DNA from: Marinobacter sp. F4216
GTDB lineage: Bacteria; Pseudomonadota; Gammaproteobacteria; Pseudomonadales; Oleiphilaceae
Reading direction: 5' to 3'
DNA length: 64,000 nt
NCBI RefSeq assembly: GCF_019931195.1
Contig: NZ_JAIOUO010000002.1
Location: 806,001 to 870,000, forward strand
The translations under genes and the position numbers were made by a program. Under the pieces are notes generated by a model that was given only the letters and a program-made list of their open reading frames with translations, did not search any database and was not told the DNA's origin. Positions 12,001 to 21,087 of this stretch are shown here, piece by piece. The first letter of the stretch is position 1; each line of letters starts with the position of its first letter.

Positions 12001-13023
12001 TCAGCTCTTTCTCGGATCAAAGGCATCCCGGACGGCTTCGCCGACAAACACCAGCAAGGTCAGCATCACGGACAGAGACACGAACGCGGAAATGCCAAGC
12101 CACGGAGCGTGGAGATTCGCCTTGCCCTGAGCAATCAGCTCGCCAAGGGAGGGGGAGCCTGATGGCAAACCGAAGCCGAGGAAATCCAGGGATGTCAGCC
12201 CGGTGATGGCGCCGGTGAGGATAAATGGCAGAAAGGTCAACGTCGCTACCATGGCATTGGGCAGGATATGCCGGAACATGATCATCCGGTTATCAAGGCC
12301 TAAGGCGCGGGCGGCTTTCACGTACTCAAAATTCCGTGCTCGCAGGAACTCGGCACGAACCACGTCTACCAGTCCCATCCAGCTGAACAGCAGCATGATG
12401 CCGAGCAGCCACCAGAAATTCGGCTGCACAATACTGGAAAGGATGATCAGAAGGTAAAGCACGGGCAGGCCCGACCAGATTTCGATGAACCGCTGGCCCA
12501 GCAAGTCGATTTTACCGCCGTAGTAGCCCTGAATTGCGCCAACGACCACACCGACAAGGGTGCTGGCGATGGTCAGCGTCAGGCCGAACAGGACGGAAAT
12601 GCGGAATCCATAGATGACGCGGGCGGCGACGTCCCGTCCCTGATCGTCGGTTCCCAGCCAGTTTTCCCCGCTCGGGGGCGCTGGCGAGGGCACCTCAAGA
12701 TCATAGTTGATGGTGTTGTAACTGAAACGAATGGGCGGCCAGATCATCCAGCCATTGGCCTTGATTTCATCCGCGATGAAGGGATCCCGATAATCTGCTT
12801 CAGTCGGCAGGAAACCACCAAAGGTTTCTTCGGGAACGGTTTCGATCACAGGGAAATACCAGTCGCCGTTGTAAGACACCACGAGCGGGGAGTCATTGGC
12901 AATCAGCTCCGCACACAGGGATAAGCCGAAGAGAGCGAGAAACACCCAGAGAGACCAGTAACCCCGCCGATTGGCTTTGAAGTTCCGCAGGCGCCGCTGC
13001 TGGATGGGGGAGAGTGACGCCAT
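12001..13023 (-). CDS. yejE: Peptide ABC transporter permease YejE
   Basis: Inner-membrane permease of the DppC/OppC type. An N-terminal transmembrane segment (about residues 22-42) is followed by a periplasmic stretch, then five hydrophobic segments carrying the EAA loop (RAEFLRARNFEYVKAARALG). The 340-residue length and the NWLGTDDQGRDVAARVIYG motif fit YejE. It starts 2 bp after the yejB stop and ends 1 bp before yejF, so all three membrane/ATPase subunits are likely co-translated. Confidence 0.93.
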   Translation of the reverse strand: MASLSPIQQRRLRNFKANRRGYWSLWVFLALFGLSLCAELIANDSPLVVSYNGDWYFPVIETVPEETFGGFLPTEADYRDPFIADEIKANGWMIWPPIRFSYNTINYDLEVPSPAPPSGENWLGTDDQGRDVAARVIYGFRISVLFGLTLTIASTLVGVVVGAIQGYYGGKIDLLGQRFIEIWSGLPVLYLLIILSSIVQPNFWWLLGIMLLFSWMGLVDVVRAEFLRARNFEYVKAARALGLDNRMIMFRHILPNAMVATLTFLPFILTGAITGLTSLDFLGFGLPSGSPSLGELIAQGKANLHAPWLGISAFVSLSVMLTLLVFVGEAVRDAFDPRKS

Positions 13024-13025
13024 GG

Positions 13026-14111
13026 TTATGCGCCCTCCCGGCTTTCAAAGTCGATGCGGGGGTCCACCAGCACGTACGTGATGTCGCTGATCAGCTTCAG
13101 CACCAGCCCCATCAGGGTGAAAATGTAGAGAGTGCCGAAAATAACCGGGTAGTCCCGATTCAGCGCCGCTTCAAAGCCCAGCAGGCCAAGCCCGTCCAGC
13201 GAGAAAATGACCTCTATAAGGAGAGAGCCGGTGAAGAACAGGGACACCAGCACACCCGGCAGACTGGCAATCACAATCAACATGGCGTTACGGAACACGT
13301 GACCGTAGAGTACCTGCTTGTCGTCCAGACCCTTGGCCCGCGCTGTCACCACATATTGCTTGCTGATTTCGTCGAGAAACGAGTTCTTGGTGAGCAGGGT
13401 CAGGGTCGCGAAACCGCCTATGACGTTGGCGGTGACGGGCAGGGCCAGGTGCCAGAAATAGTCGGCCACCTGTTCATACCAGGTCATTTCATCAAAATTG
13501 GAGGAGGTGAGGCCCCGCAGCGGGAACCAGTCGAAATAGCTGCCACCGGCAAACAGGACGATCAGGAGGATCGCAAACAGGAAGCCGGGGATCGCGTACC
13601 CGATCACAATCGCAGAACTGGTCCAGACATCAAAGCGGGAGCCGTCGGTGACGGCCTTGCGGATGCCCAGGGGTATGGAGATCAGGTAGATAATCAGGGT
13701 GGACCAGAGACCCAGGGAAATGGACACGGGCATCTTGTCGATGATCAGATCAATGACGCTTTTCTCGCGGAAAAAGGAATCACCGAAATCAAAGGTGGCG
13801 TAATCTCCGAGCATCTTGAAAAAACGCTCGTGGGCGGGCTTGTCGAAACCGTACATGGTTTCGATTTCCCTGAGCAGCTCATCGGGAATGCCCCGTGCAC
13901 CCCGGCTATCGCTTGATCCACTGGAGACTTCCCCGCCGCCATCACCGCCGGAAGCCCGGGCGAGGGCGCTGCCACCATGCCCCTCCATTTCAGCAATCAA
14001 CTGCTCAACAGGACCGCCGGGGGCGGCCTGAACAATTACGAAGTTCAACAGCATGATCCCGATCAGCGTCGGGATAATCAAAGCAAGCCGTCGGAGTATG
14101 TAGATGCCCAT
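13026..14111 (-). CDS. yejB: Peptide ABC transporter permease YejB
   Basis: DppB/OppB-type permease: the first hydrophobic helix ([24 protein letters not shown]) is followed by a long periplasmic insert and five further helices. The EAA-type loop near [21 protein letters not shown] is visible. The periplasmic insert at about residues 45-75 is rich in Gly and Ser ([15 protein letters not shown]), as in YejB proteins. It pairs with YejE to form the channel. It lies 46 bp downstream of yejA. Confidence 0.93.
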   Translation of the reverse strand: MGIYILRRLALIIPTLIGIMLLNFVIVQAAPGGPVEQLIAEMEGHGGSALARASGGDGGGEVSSGSSDSRGARGIPDELLREIETMYGFDKPAHERFFKMLGDYATFDFGDSFFREKSVIDLIIDKMPVSISLGLWSTLIIYLISIPLGIRKAVTDGSRFDVWTSSAIVIGYAIPGFLFAILLIVLFAGGSYFDWFPLRGLTSSNFDEMTWYEQVADYFWHLALPVTANVIGGFATLTLLTKNSFLDEISKQYVVTARAKGLDDKQVLYGHVFRNAMLIVIASLPGVLVSLFFTGSLLIEVIFSLDGLGLLGFEAALNRDYPVIFGTLYIFTLMGLVLKLISDITYVLVDPRIDFESREGA

Positions 14112-14157
14112 CTGGCGGCGCGTTCCTTACGTTACAGCTTGGGTCAAGGTAAGTGGC

Positions 14158-15981
14158 TCAGCGACTAATCCACCAGTTATTCAGCTCTGACCCGTTTTTC
14201 GGTGTTTCTTCAGGTCGTTGCAAATGGCTCCAGTACGCCACCCGGTCCTGAGCCAGGTGCCAGTGGGGAATAACGTAGTGGCCGTGGAGCAGAACCCGGT
14301 CGAGGGCGTGCACCCGTTGAACCAGTTCCTCGCGGTCGGGTGCCTGAATGACCATGTTCACCAGGCTGTCCACCACAGGGTCAGCAATGCCCATATAGTT
14401 TCGGGAGCCGTTTGCATCCACGTTGGAGGAGTGCCAGTACTCCCGTTGTTCATTTCCGGGCGAGTCCGACTGAGGCATAACCTGGGTAATCATGTCGAAG
14501 TCGAACTCACGCACCCGTTGAATGTACTGGTTGCTGTCCACGAGCCGGACAGTCACATCGATGCCCAGCTTCTGCAGATTGTTCTTGAATGGCAGCACGA
14601 CTCGCTCAAAGCTCTTCTGGAAAAGCAGTATTTCAAAGGCCAGTGGTTCGCCAGTCTCCACATTGACCATTTTACGGTTCTTGATCTCGTAACCGGCCGA
14701 CTTGAGCAGTTCCATTGCCGTGCGGAGGTTCTTTCTCAACCCCTGCTGGCCATCGGTTTCAGGTGGAGCGTAGGCTTCCGTGAACACCTCTTCCGGTAGC
14801 TGTTCCCGGAACTGGTTGAGGATTTCCAGTTCCCGCCCTTCCGGCAGGCCGGTTGACGCCAGGTCGCTGTTCTCGAAGTAACTGTCGGTACGGGTGTACT
14901 GGCCGTAGAAGAGGTTCTTGTTGGCCCATTCGAAGTCGAAGCCATAGGCAAGCGCCTGACGTACCCGGGAGTCACTGAACATTTTCTTTCGGGTGTTGAA
15001 GACGAATGCCTGCATGCCGGTGGGGCGGTGATGTTCGATGGCTTCGGCGATGATCTGGCCATCGGTAAACTTCGGGCCGCTATAGGCGGTGGCCCAGTTC
15101 TTGGCGGAGGTTTCGATGCGGTAATCGAAGTTTCCTGCCTTGAAGGCCTCCAGGGCAACAGTATCGTCGGTGTAGTAGTCGTACTGAACCTGGTCAAAGT
15201 TGAAACGGCCCTTTCGAACTCCCAGGTCTTTGGCCCAGTAGTCTTCCACCCGCTCATAGGTAATGGAGCGTCCGGCCTCGAATTCCCCAATTCGATAAGG
15301 GCCGCTACCCAGGGGCGGATTCAGACCGTTTTTTCCAAATTCCCTATCGGCCCAGTAGTGGGCGGGGAGGATTGGCATCTGGCCGAGAATCAAAGGCAGT
15401 TCCCGGTTGGTGGTATCGCTGAAATCGAACCGGACGCGTGCCGGGCTCTCAACCGTTACTTTTGACACATCCGCGTAGTAATTGCGGAAGAAGGGATGGC
15501 CTTTGGTGGTCAGGGTATCGAAAGAGAACTTTACGTCCTCGGCCGTAATTGGATGGCCATCGTGGAAGCGGGCTTCGTCGCGCAGGTTAAACGTGACATA
15601 GCTTCGGTCTTCCGGTGTTTCGATGGACTCTGCAATCAGTCCGTAGACTGAAAAAGGCTCGTCGTCGGATGATTCCATCAGGGTGTCATACAGATAGGTG
15701 TTGATACCTGCTGCAGCGATGCCGCGAATGTCGAACGGATTGAAGGAGTCGTACCCGTTGGCAACGACCGCCATCTTGACCGTCCCGCCCTTCGGGGCGT
15801 CCGGATTTACGTAGTCAAAGTGCTCGAAGCTGGCGGGATAACTGGTTTCCCCGTGCATGGCGATGCCATGTCGTGGTTCGGCTGCCGGAGCCTCCTCCGC
15901 GAATCCGGTGGTTGCACCGGTCATCAAGGTAATGGAGGTCAGAAGCGTCGTCAGGTATGAAGCTGTCCGTTTGCTGGTCAT
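14158..15981 (-). CDS. yejA: Periplasmic peptide-binding protein YejA
   Basis: Extracellular solute-binding protein, family 5, that delivers oligopeptides to YejBEF. The signal peptide is residues 1-28, ending GFA before EEAPA. The SBP_bac_5 signatures YVTFNLRDEARFHDGHPITAEDV and the LPPLGSGPYRIGEFE region are present (only partly quoted here by key words). At 607 residues it is the size of YejA rather than DppA. It heads the yejABEF operon; promoter elements must lie between 15982 and 16116, shared with the 3' end of mltD. Confidence 0.92.
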   Translation of the reverse strand: MTSKRTASYLTTLLTSITLMTGATTGFAEEAPAAEPRHGIAMHGETSYPASFEHFDYVNPDAPKGGTVKMAVVANGYDSFNPFDIRGIAAAGINTYLYDTLMESSDDEPFSVYGLIAESIETPEDRSYVTFNLRDEARFHDGHPITAEDVKFSFDTLTTKGHPFFRNYYADVSKVTVESPARVRFDFSDTTNRELPLILGQMPILPAHYWADREFGKNGLNPPLGSGPYRIGEFEAGRSITYERVEDYWAKDLGVRKGRFNFDQVQYDYYTDDTVALEAFKAGNFDYRIETSAKNWATAYSGPKFTDGQIIAEAIEHHRPTGMQAFVFNTRKKMFSDSRVRQALAYGFDFEWANKNLFYGQYTRTDSYFENSDLASTGLPEGRELEILNQFREQLPEEVFTEAYAPPETDGQQGLRKNLRTAMELLKSAGYEIKNRKMVNVETGEPLAFEILLFQKSFERVVLPFKNNLQKLGIDVTVRLVDSNQYIQRVREFDFDMITQVMPQSDSPGNEQREYWHSSNVDANGSRNYMGIADPVVDSLVNMVIQAPDREELVQRVHALDRVLLHGHYVIPHWHLAQDRVAYWSHLQRPEETPKNGSELNNWWISR

Positions 15982-16116
15982 AGGTCTCGCGCGTTCCGGA
16001 ATGTCAGTTAAGAGTTGACGCCCCTATTATTTAACAGCGAAAAGGGGCGGCACGCTCCGGGTCATCATGACCCATCTGATTCTTATAAGTTACCGGATAG
16101 TCCGGACCAATGGGGG

Positions 16117-17826
16117 TCAGGGACTGTTCCGTATGTCAACGTAGAGTACCAGACTTTGTCCCGGTTGAAGATAGCGCTTGGTGTTCAGGTCATTCCAGCT
16201 AGCGATATCGCGCACATTCACTGAGAAACGGCTGGCAATGGTCCAGAGGGAGTCGCCTTCACGTACGCGGTAACCGACTTTGCGAACCATGGATTTGCCG
16301 CGGGCACTGGTCGATGCCACCTGGGCAGGTTTGGCTGCCTTGGACCAGATCACCAGTTGCTTTCCGGGAATCAGTGGGTCGCCGGGGGCCATGCCGTTCC
16401 AGCCAGCAACTTCACGAACCGATACCCGATGCTCCCGGGCGATATCCCAGAAGGTATCACCGCGACGAACCGTGTAACGAACCTTATTGCCGTCACGTTT
16501 CCGGTCCTGTTTGCGCTCCAGTCGCTCGGACGCGCTCAGTGCATAGGTATCCGAGCCCTCGAGTGCCGAAGGAATCAGCAGGCGCTGGCCAATACGGATC
16601 AGATCGGAATCCAGCTTGTTCACTTGTTTGATCACGGAAGGGGTGGTGGTGAACTTGCGGGCGATGGAAATCAGGCTGTCACCGGACTCTACTTTGTAGT
16701 TACGCCAGGAGACGCGCTTTTCCACTGGCAGGTTGTCCAGGGCAGCACGGAAGGCTTCGGCGTTTTCCTTGGGAACCAGCAGACGATGGGGGCCATCGGG
16801 ATTGGTGGCCCAACGGTTGTAGCTGGGGTTCAGCAAGTAGATTTCATCAACGTCAACATTGGCCAGTTGCGCCGCCTGGGCCAGATCAAGCTGGGAGCCC
16901 GTTTCAACCACTTCGAAGTAGGCTTCATCTTTAAGGGGCGGCAGTTCGATGCCGTATTTTTCCGGGTTATCGAAAATTTTAGCCAGGGCAATCAACTTGG
17001 GTACGTAATGGCGAGTTTCCCGGGGCAGGTCCAGGGACCAGTAGTCCTGGGGCTTGTTCCGCTTCCGGTTCTTGCGCATGGCACTGGAAACGGTACCGCC
17101 ACCACTGTTGTAAGCGGCAAGGGCGAGGGTGTAGTCGCCGTCGAAACGGTTGGCGAGGCGGTCCAGGTAGGTCAGGGCAGCGTCGGTGGCTTCAATCAGG
17201 TCGCGGCGGTCATCGTGCCACCAGCTTTGTGTCAGGCCGAAGTACTTGCCCGTAGAGGGGATGAACTGCCAGAGACCCGCAGCCCGTCCGTGGGAGTAGG
17301 CAAACGGATCGAAAGCACTTTCAACGATGGGAAGAAGTGCAAGTTCGTTCGGCAGCTTTCTTTCTTCGGTCTGGTTCAGGATGTAGTGCAGGTAGCGGCT
17401 ACCACGATCTGCAACGCGCTTGATGTAGCTTGGATGCTTTACGTACCAGTTAAGCTGGTCACGAACCCGATCGCTGTTGACGTCATGATTCAGGGCAAAG
17501 CCGGCCCGAAGGCGCTGCCAGAGGTCCTGTGTTTCGGTTGTTGCCTGTTGCTCCGGCGCGTCGAGCTTCTCTCGGGCGTCCTGTGCCGCCGCTCTGAGTG
17601 ACGGTGCGATGGCGTCGTCGAGCGCTGCCCCTTTGGTTGCGTTCTCGCCATTTCCGGCGGCGACGGCTTGTTTCAGGTCCTCGTCGCCGGCTGCGACCGT
17701 GACCTGCTCGGAGTTGAGAAGCGCTTCGTCATTTGCCTGCTCGTTATTGTTGGAAGAACTCAATACGCTGCATCCACTGGCCAGCGCACCGGTAAAGAAG
17801 AGCAGCGACAATCGTTTGACCGACAT
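16117..17826 (-). CDS. mltD: Membrane-bound lytic murein transglycosylase D
   Basis: Cleaves peptidoglycan glycan strands with formation of 1,6-anhydro ends at the outer membrane. The start at 17826 gives a lipoprotein signal with lipobox ASGC, lipidated Cys19. The SLT domain covers about residues 150-300, with catalytic Glu169 in IVESAFDPF and the GLWQFIPSTG motif. Three LysM repeats follow at about 377-420, 451-494 and 519-563. At 569 residues, with three LysMs, it is a little longer than E. coli MltD. An in-frame start 72 bases upstream would bury the lipobox and is rejected. mltD and gloB are neighbours in P. aeruginosa as well. Confidence 0.95.
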   Translation of the reverse strand: MSVKRLSLLFFTGALASGCSVLSSSNNNEQANDEALLNSEQVTVAAGDEDLKQAVAAGNGENATKGAALDDAIAPSLRAAAQDAREKLDAPEQQATTETQDLWQRLRAGFALNHDVNSDRVRDQLNWYVKHPSYIKRVADRGSRYLHYILNQTEERKLPNELALLPIVESAFDPFAYSHGRAAGLWQFIPSTGKYFGLTQSWWHDDRRDLIEATDAALTYLDRLANRFDGDYTLALAAYNSGGGTVSSAMRKNRKRNKPQDYWSLDLPRETRHYVPKLIALAKIFDNPEKYGIELPPLKDEAYFEVVETGSQLDLAQAAQLANVDVDEIYLLNPSYNRWATNPDGPHRLLVPKENAEAFRAALDNLPVEKRVSWRNYKVESGDSLISIARKFTTTPSVIKQVNKLDSDLIRIGQRLLIPSALEGSDTYALSASERLERKQDRKRDGNKVRYTVRRGDTFWDIAREHRVSVREVAGWNGMAPGDPLIPGKQLVIWSKAAKPAQVASTSARGKSMVRKVGYRVREGDSLWTIASRFSVNVRDIASWNDLNTKRYLQPGQSLVLYVDIRNSP

Positions 17827-17980
17827 AGAAAAATTCCGGCTCACGTTGGGGCCGGATCGTGTATCTGAAAATCCGGCAGATTTAATGGGTTGCGACAAAA
17901 AGGTGGAACGATTCTATGAAAGCGCCCTGAAAAGGGTCAAGGAGCCTCTCGTTACGTCCGTGAGAGGATTTGTTAACGAC

Positions 17981-18775
17981 TTAAAAATGGTCCTTGCCGT
18001 GTCTTACCGCGGCGAATATGGCATCGGCGGAATCCGAAGGCAGGTTATTCTGTTCACAATAGGTTCGGGCGGCGTCCACTACCGCCGGGTCATCCCAGCG
18101 CAGAAAGGGGTTCAGAGCCTTTTCCCTGGCCAGAGTGGAAGGCACGGTTGGCTGGTTCTGTTCCCGTTGTTCAATGCATTGGGCTTCGAAGGTTCTCAAA
18201 CCTTCGTCGTTGGGCAACCAACTGCGGGCGAAGCGCAAATTCGCGAGAGTGTACTCATGGGCGCAGTAGACGGCGGCGTTCTCCGGAAGGGATCGTAACG
18301 TCTGCAGAGATTCGCGCATCTGCGCGGCGGATCCTTCGAACAAGCGGCCACAGCCGCACACAAACAGAGTGTCGCCGCAAAACAACACTGGCCGATCGTT
18401 AACCGCTGTCTCCGAGAAGTAGGCGATGTGGTCGAGGGTGTGGCCAGGAACGCCAATCACCGAAAACTCCATGTCGCCCCAGCGGAGGCGCTGGCCCGGT
18501 TCGACCGACTCGGTGACGCCCTTGAAGGGGGAACCCGCCGGGCCGACTACCCGGCACTCAGGTGCTGCCTTGCGCAATTCTGGTACCCCACCCACGTGGT
18601 CTGGATGGTGATGGGTGATGAGAATGGTGTCGAGATACAAGTCGTTGGACGACAGGTGCTCCAATACCGGGCTGGCCTGTCCGGGGTCCACCACCAGGGC
18701 CTTGCGGGTTTCAGGGTTTGAAAGGCACCAGATGTAGTTGTCACTGAATGCGCGTATGGGGGACACGTTCAACAT
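17981..18775 (-). CDS. gloB: Hydroxyacylglutathione hydrolase (glyoxalase II)
   Basis: Second enzyme of methylglyoxal detoxification: hydrolyses S-D-lactoylglutathione to D-lactate and glutathione. It is a metallo-beta-lactamase fold with the metal motif [10 protein letters not shown] at residues 54-63. Further ligands sit in GHTLDHIAY and [13 protein letters not shown]. The ATG at 18775 ([10 protein letters not shown]) is the usual family start and gives 264 residues; an upstream in-frame extension of 36 residues is unlike the family. The gene is divergent from the methyltransferase at 18865, with an 89-bp shared promoter region. Confidence 0.95.
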   Translation of the reverse strand: MLNVSPIRAFSDNYIWCLSNPETRKALVVDPGQASPVLEHLSSNDLYLDTILITHHHPDHVGGVPELRKAAPECRVVGPAGSPFKGVTESVEPGQRLRWGDMEFSVIGVPGHTLDHIAYFSETAVNDRPVLFCGDTLFVCGCGRLFEGSAAQMRESLQTLRSLPENAAVYCAHEYTLANLRFARSWLPNDEGLRTFEAQCIEQREQNQPTVPSTLAREKALNPFLRWDDPAVVDAARTYCEQNNLPSDSADAIFAAVRHGKDHF

Positions 18776-18864
18776 GCAAGTCGCACCTGTGAAAACGAAG
18801 TGTGACTGATATGATAGAACAATACCGGGTTGGCCTGAAACCGGGCCCACAGCGAGGTGACCCC

Positions 18865-19668
18865 GTGAACCTTGTAAAAACATCAGAAACGATTGATTAT
18901 GCCGTGCGCCACGAAAGCTTCGAACGGTGGTTTCAGTCGGCCCTGGGGAGGGCGTTGCTGGCGGATCAACGCAGGCTCCTGGATGCGGATCTTGCGCCGC
19001 TGACGGGCGCGCGCCAGTTGCAAGTGGGGATCAGTCATCGTTTGCCGCTGGCCACGGGTACGGATTTTACCCAGCGCATCATGACCACTCCGGTATGGTC
19101 ACCGGAAATTTCCGAAGGCGTGGTCGTTTGCGATTCGCACGAGTTACCTTTCCCTTCGGACTCCATGGATCTTGTGGTTCTTCACCACAGTGCTGACTTT
19201 AGCCGGTCCCCCCATGAAGTAATTCGGGAGGCTGCTCGTGTTTTGCGCGGCGAAGGGACCATCGCGCTGATCGGCTTGAATCCGCTCAGCCTGTGGGGGC
19301 TCCGGCGAGCCGTATCGCGGCACCGGGAAGGCCCATGGGGCGGCCGTTTTCTGTTCCGCAGGCGCATGGAGGACTGGTTGCATCTGCTTGGGTTCAATAT
19401 AGAAGCCTCCTCCACCAGATTTTTCAGGCTGCCTCTGCAAAGAAGTGGACGAGATCGTGAAAGCTGGTTGGATTCCAGAAGGGCGGGCAATAGAATTCTG
19501 CCGCTTGGGGCCTACTACTGCATCATGGCCCGCAAGCGGGTTTATGCGGGGTTGCCCAAGCGGCCAACCTGGCGGACGGCGAAGGTGATTTCCTTGTCGG
19601 GTACGCGAGTCATTGGTGCATCGCGGGGTGCCCACGCCGAAAAGACCATGTCCGAGGACTTTGACTGA
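18865..19668 (+). CDS. Class I SAM-dependent methyltransferase-like protein
   Basis: A 267-residue protein of the group encoded between gloB and rnhA in pseudomonads. The Methyltransf_11-type second half is clear: [20 protein letters not shown], then [20 protein letters not shown]. The canonical motif I (GxGxG) is not evident; the stretch [12 protein letters not shown] takes its place, so SAM binding is plausible but unproven. The GTG at 18865 is preferred because GAGG sits 7-8 nt upstream; an earlier GTG at 18802 would add 21 residues. It is followed by rnhA after 15 bp. The substrate is unknown. Confidence 0.8.
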   Translation: MNLVKTSETIDYAVRHESFERWFQSALGRALLADQRRLLDADLAPLTGARQLQVGISHRLPLATGTDFTQRIMTTPVWSPEISEGVVVCDSHELPFPSDSMDLVVLHHSADFSRSPHEVIREAARVLRGEGTIALIGLNPLSLWGLRRAVSRHREGPWGGRFLFRRRMEDWLHLLGFNIEASSTRFFRLPLQRSGRDRESWLDSRRAGNRILPLGAYYCIMARKRVYAGLPKRPTWRTAKVISLSGTRVIGASRGAHAEKTMSEDFD

Positions 19669-19683
19669 AAAACCAGGAGCAAT

Positions 19684-20127
19684 ATGTCCGCCAAGGTAGT
19701 TTTGTACACCGACGGTGCGTGTAAGGGGAATCCCGGGCCCGGGGGCTGGGGTGTGGTGTTGCGGTATGGCGATGCGTGCAAAACGCTCCATGGCGGCGAA
19801 GCGCAGACCACCAATAACCGTATGGAACTAATGGCAGCCATTCGGGGGCTTTCCGCTCTCAAGCGCGCCTGCGAAGTGGAGCTTTACACGGATTCCCAGT
19901 ACGTTCGGAAAGGCATCACGGAATGGATGAAAGGCTGGAAGCGAAACGGCTGGAAAACCGCAGCCAAGAAGCCGGTCAAGAATGAAGATCTCTGGCGGGC
20001 ACTGGATGAAGAGGTTGCTCGCCACCGCATCAATTGGCACTGGGTAAAAGGTCATTCGGGGGACCCGGATAACGAGCTGGCCGATGAGCTGGCCAATCGT
20101 GGTGTCTCCGAACTGAGCGGTGCCTGA
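19684..20127 (+). CDS. rnhA: Ribonuclease HI
   Basis: Cleaves the RNA strand of RNA-DNA hybrids, removing R-loops and primers. All catalytic residues are present at E. coli numbering: Asp10 ([11 protein letters not shown]), Glu48 (NNRMELM), Asp70 (LYTDSQ), His124 and Asp134 ([13 protein letters not shown]). Length is 147 residues. AGGA precedes the ATG. dnaQ follows 29 bp downstream; the rnhA-dnaQ pair is conserved in gammaproteobacteria, though divergent in E. coli and co-directional here. Confidence 0.98.
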   Translation: MSAKVVLYTDGACKGNPGPGGWGVVLRYGDACKTLHGGEAQTTNNRMELMAAIRGLSALKRACEVELYTDSQYVRKGITEWMKGWKRNGWKTAAKKPVKNEDLWRALDEEVARHRINWHWVKGHSGDPDNELADELANRGVSELSGA

Positions 20128-20156
20128 ATACAACAACGCAGATTTTTTGTGAGTTT

Positions 20157-20858
20157 ATGAGACAAATTGTACTGGATACCGAAACCACGGGTATTGATCC
20201 GTCCTCCGGCCATCGAATCATCGAGATCGGTTGTGTGGAGTTGATGGAGCGCAAGCTGACGGGCCGAACCTACCACGTCTATATCAATCCCGAGCGGGAA
20301 GTCGAAGCCGAAGCGATTTCTGTGCACGGCATCACCAATGAATTTCTGGCGGATAAGCCGAAGTTTGCGGAAATCGCCGACGAATTCTTTGCCTTTATCG
20401 ACGGGGCTGAGCTGGTTATTCACAATGCAGCGTTCGACGTTGGCTTTATGGATGCCGAGTTCGCCCGCTTGAAGCCGGTGCGAAAAACCGGCGACCACTG
20501 TGGCGTTGTCGACTCACTGGCGATAGCAAGGAAGAAGCACCCGGGCCAGAAGAATAACCTCGACGCGCTTTGTAAGCGCTACGGTGTTGATAACAGCAAT
20601 CGGGAACTTCACGGAGCCTTGCTCGACGCCGAGATTCTGGCCGATGTTTATCTGTTGTTAACCGGTGGTCAGACCGCGCTCTCTCTCGACAGCGGTTCCG
20701 AAGAGGGCGGAAGTGTAGGCGGAATACGGCGTCTTCCATCCGATCGAGCACCTCTGGCCGTTGTCAGTGCCAGCGAAGACGAGCGCCAGGCGCACGAGGA
20801 GTTTATGGGCATGATGGAAAAACAGGCCGGCGAGACTGTGTGGAGTAAACTGCATTAA
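20157..20858 (+). CDS. dnaQ: DNA polymerase III epsilon subunit (3'-5' proofreading exonuclease)
   Basis: DEDDh exonuclease of the replicative polymerase core. Exo I is VLDTETTG (Asp7, Glu9), Exo II is HNAAFDVGF (Asp94) and Exo III is LHGALLDAEILADVY (His152, Asp157). A C-terminal tail of about 50 residues, including the alpha-subunit contact region, follows. At 233 residues the length is typical. The ribosome site upstream of the ATG is weak (GTGAG). A probable terminator lies 16 bp past the stop. Confidence 0.97.
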   Translation: MRQIVLDTETTGIDPSSGHRIIEIGCVELMERKLTGRTYHVYINPEREVEAEAISVHGITNEFLADKPKFAEIADEFFAFIDGAELVIHNAAFDVGFMDAEFARLKPVRKTGDHCGVVDSLAIARKKHPGQKNNLDALCKRYGVDNSNRELHGALLDAEILADVYLLLTGGQTALSLDSGSEEGGSVGGIRRLPSDRAPLAVVSASEDERQAHEEFMGMMEKQAGETVWSKLH

Positions 20859-20874
20859 CCCAAATGAGAACCGG

Positions 20875-20910
20875 GGCGGAACTATACCAAATGTTACATT
20901 CCGCCTTTCT
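20875..20910 (+). terminator. Probable terminator after dnaQ
   Basis: GGCGGAA / TTCCGCC stem of 7 bp with a 17-nt loop, followed by TTTCTT. The T-tract is interrupted, so efficiency is uncertain. Confidence 0.5.
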
Positions 20911-20937
20911 TGAGGTGCTTGAGTTTTATGATATAAG
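20910..20937 (+). promoter_or_regulatory. Candidate sigma-70 promoter for fimL
   Basis: TTGAGG (20910-20915), 16-bp spacer, TATAAG (20932-20937). It lies about 150 bp upstream of the fimL start, in an AT-rich stretch unlike the flanking genes. The distance implies a long leader of roughly 145 nt. Confidence 0.4.
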
Positions 20938-21087
20938 TAATGACCAGTTAGTCAGTTTTCAGTATAAAAGCAATGACTGAAAGCTTGGACATTACGCGAT
21001 AACAACATGAGCTGCGTCAATGTATAAGGCCGGCAGTGGTTACCATGAGGTCGCGGTAGTCTCCGCTAATAATAACAGGAAGCGTTT

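Noticed and set aside
16060..16074. GGGTCATCATGACCC palindrome after mltD
   Set aside because: It forms a hairpin but lacks a T-tract on either strand, and no regulator family is suggested by the sequence; too weak to call a terminator or operator.
16357..17601. 414-residue open frame antisense to mltD
   Set aside because: The opposite strand encodes clear SLT and LysM domains. The antisense product has no recognisable features.
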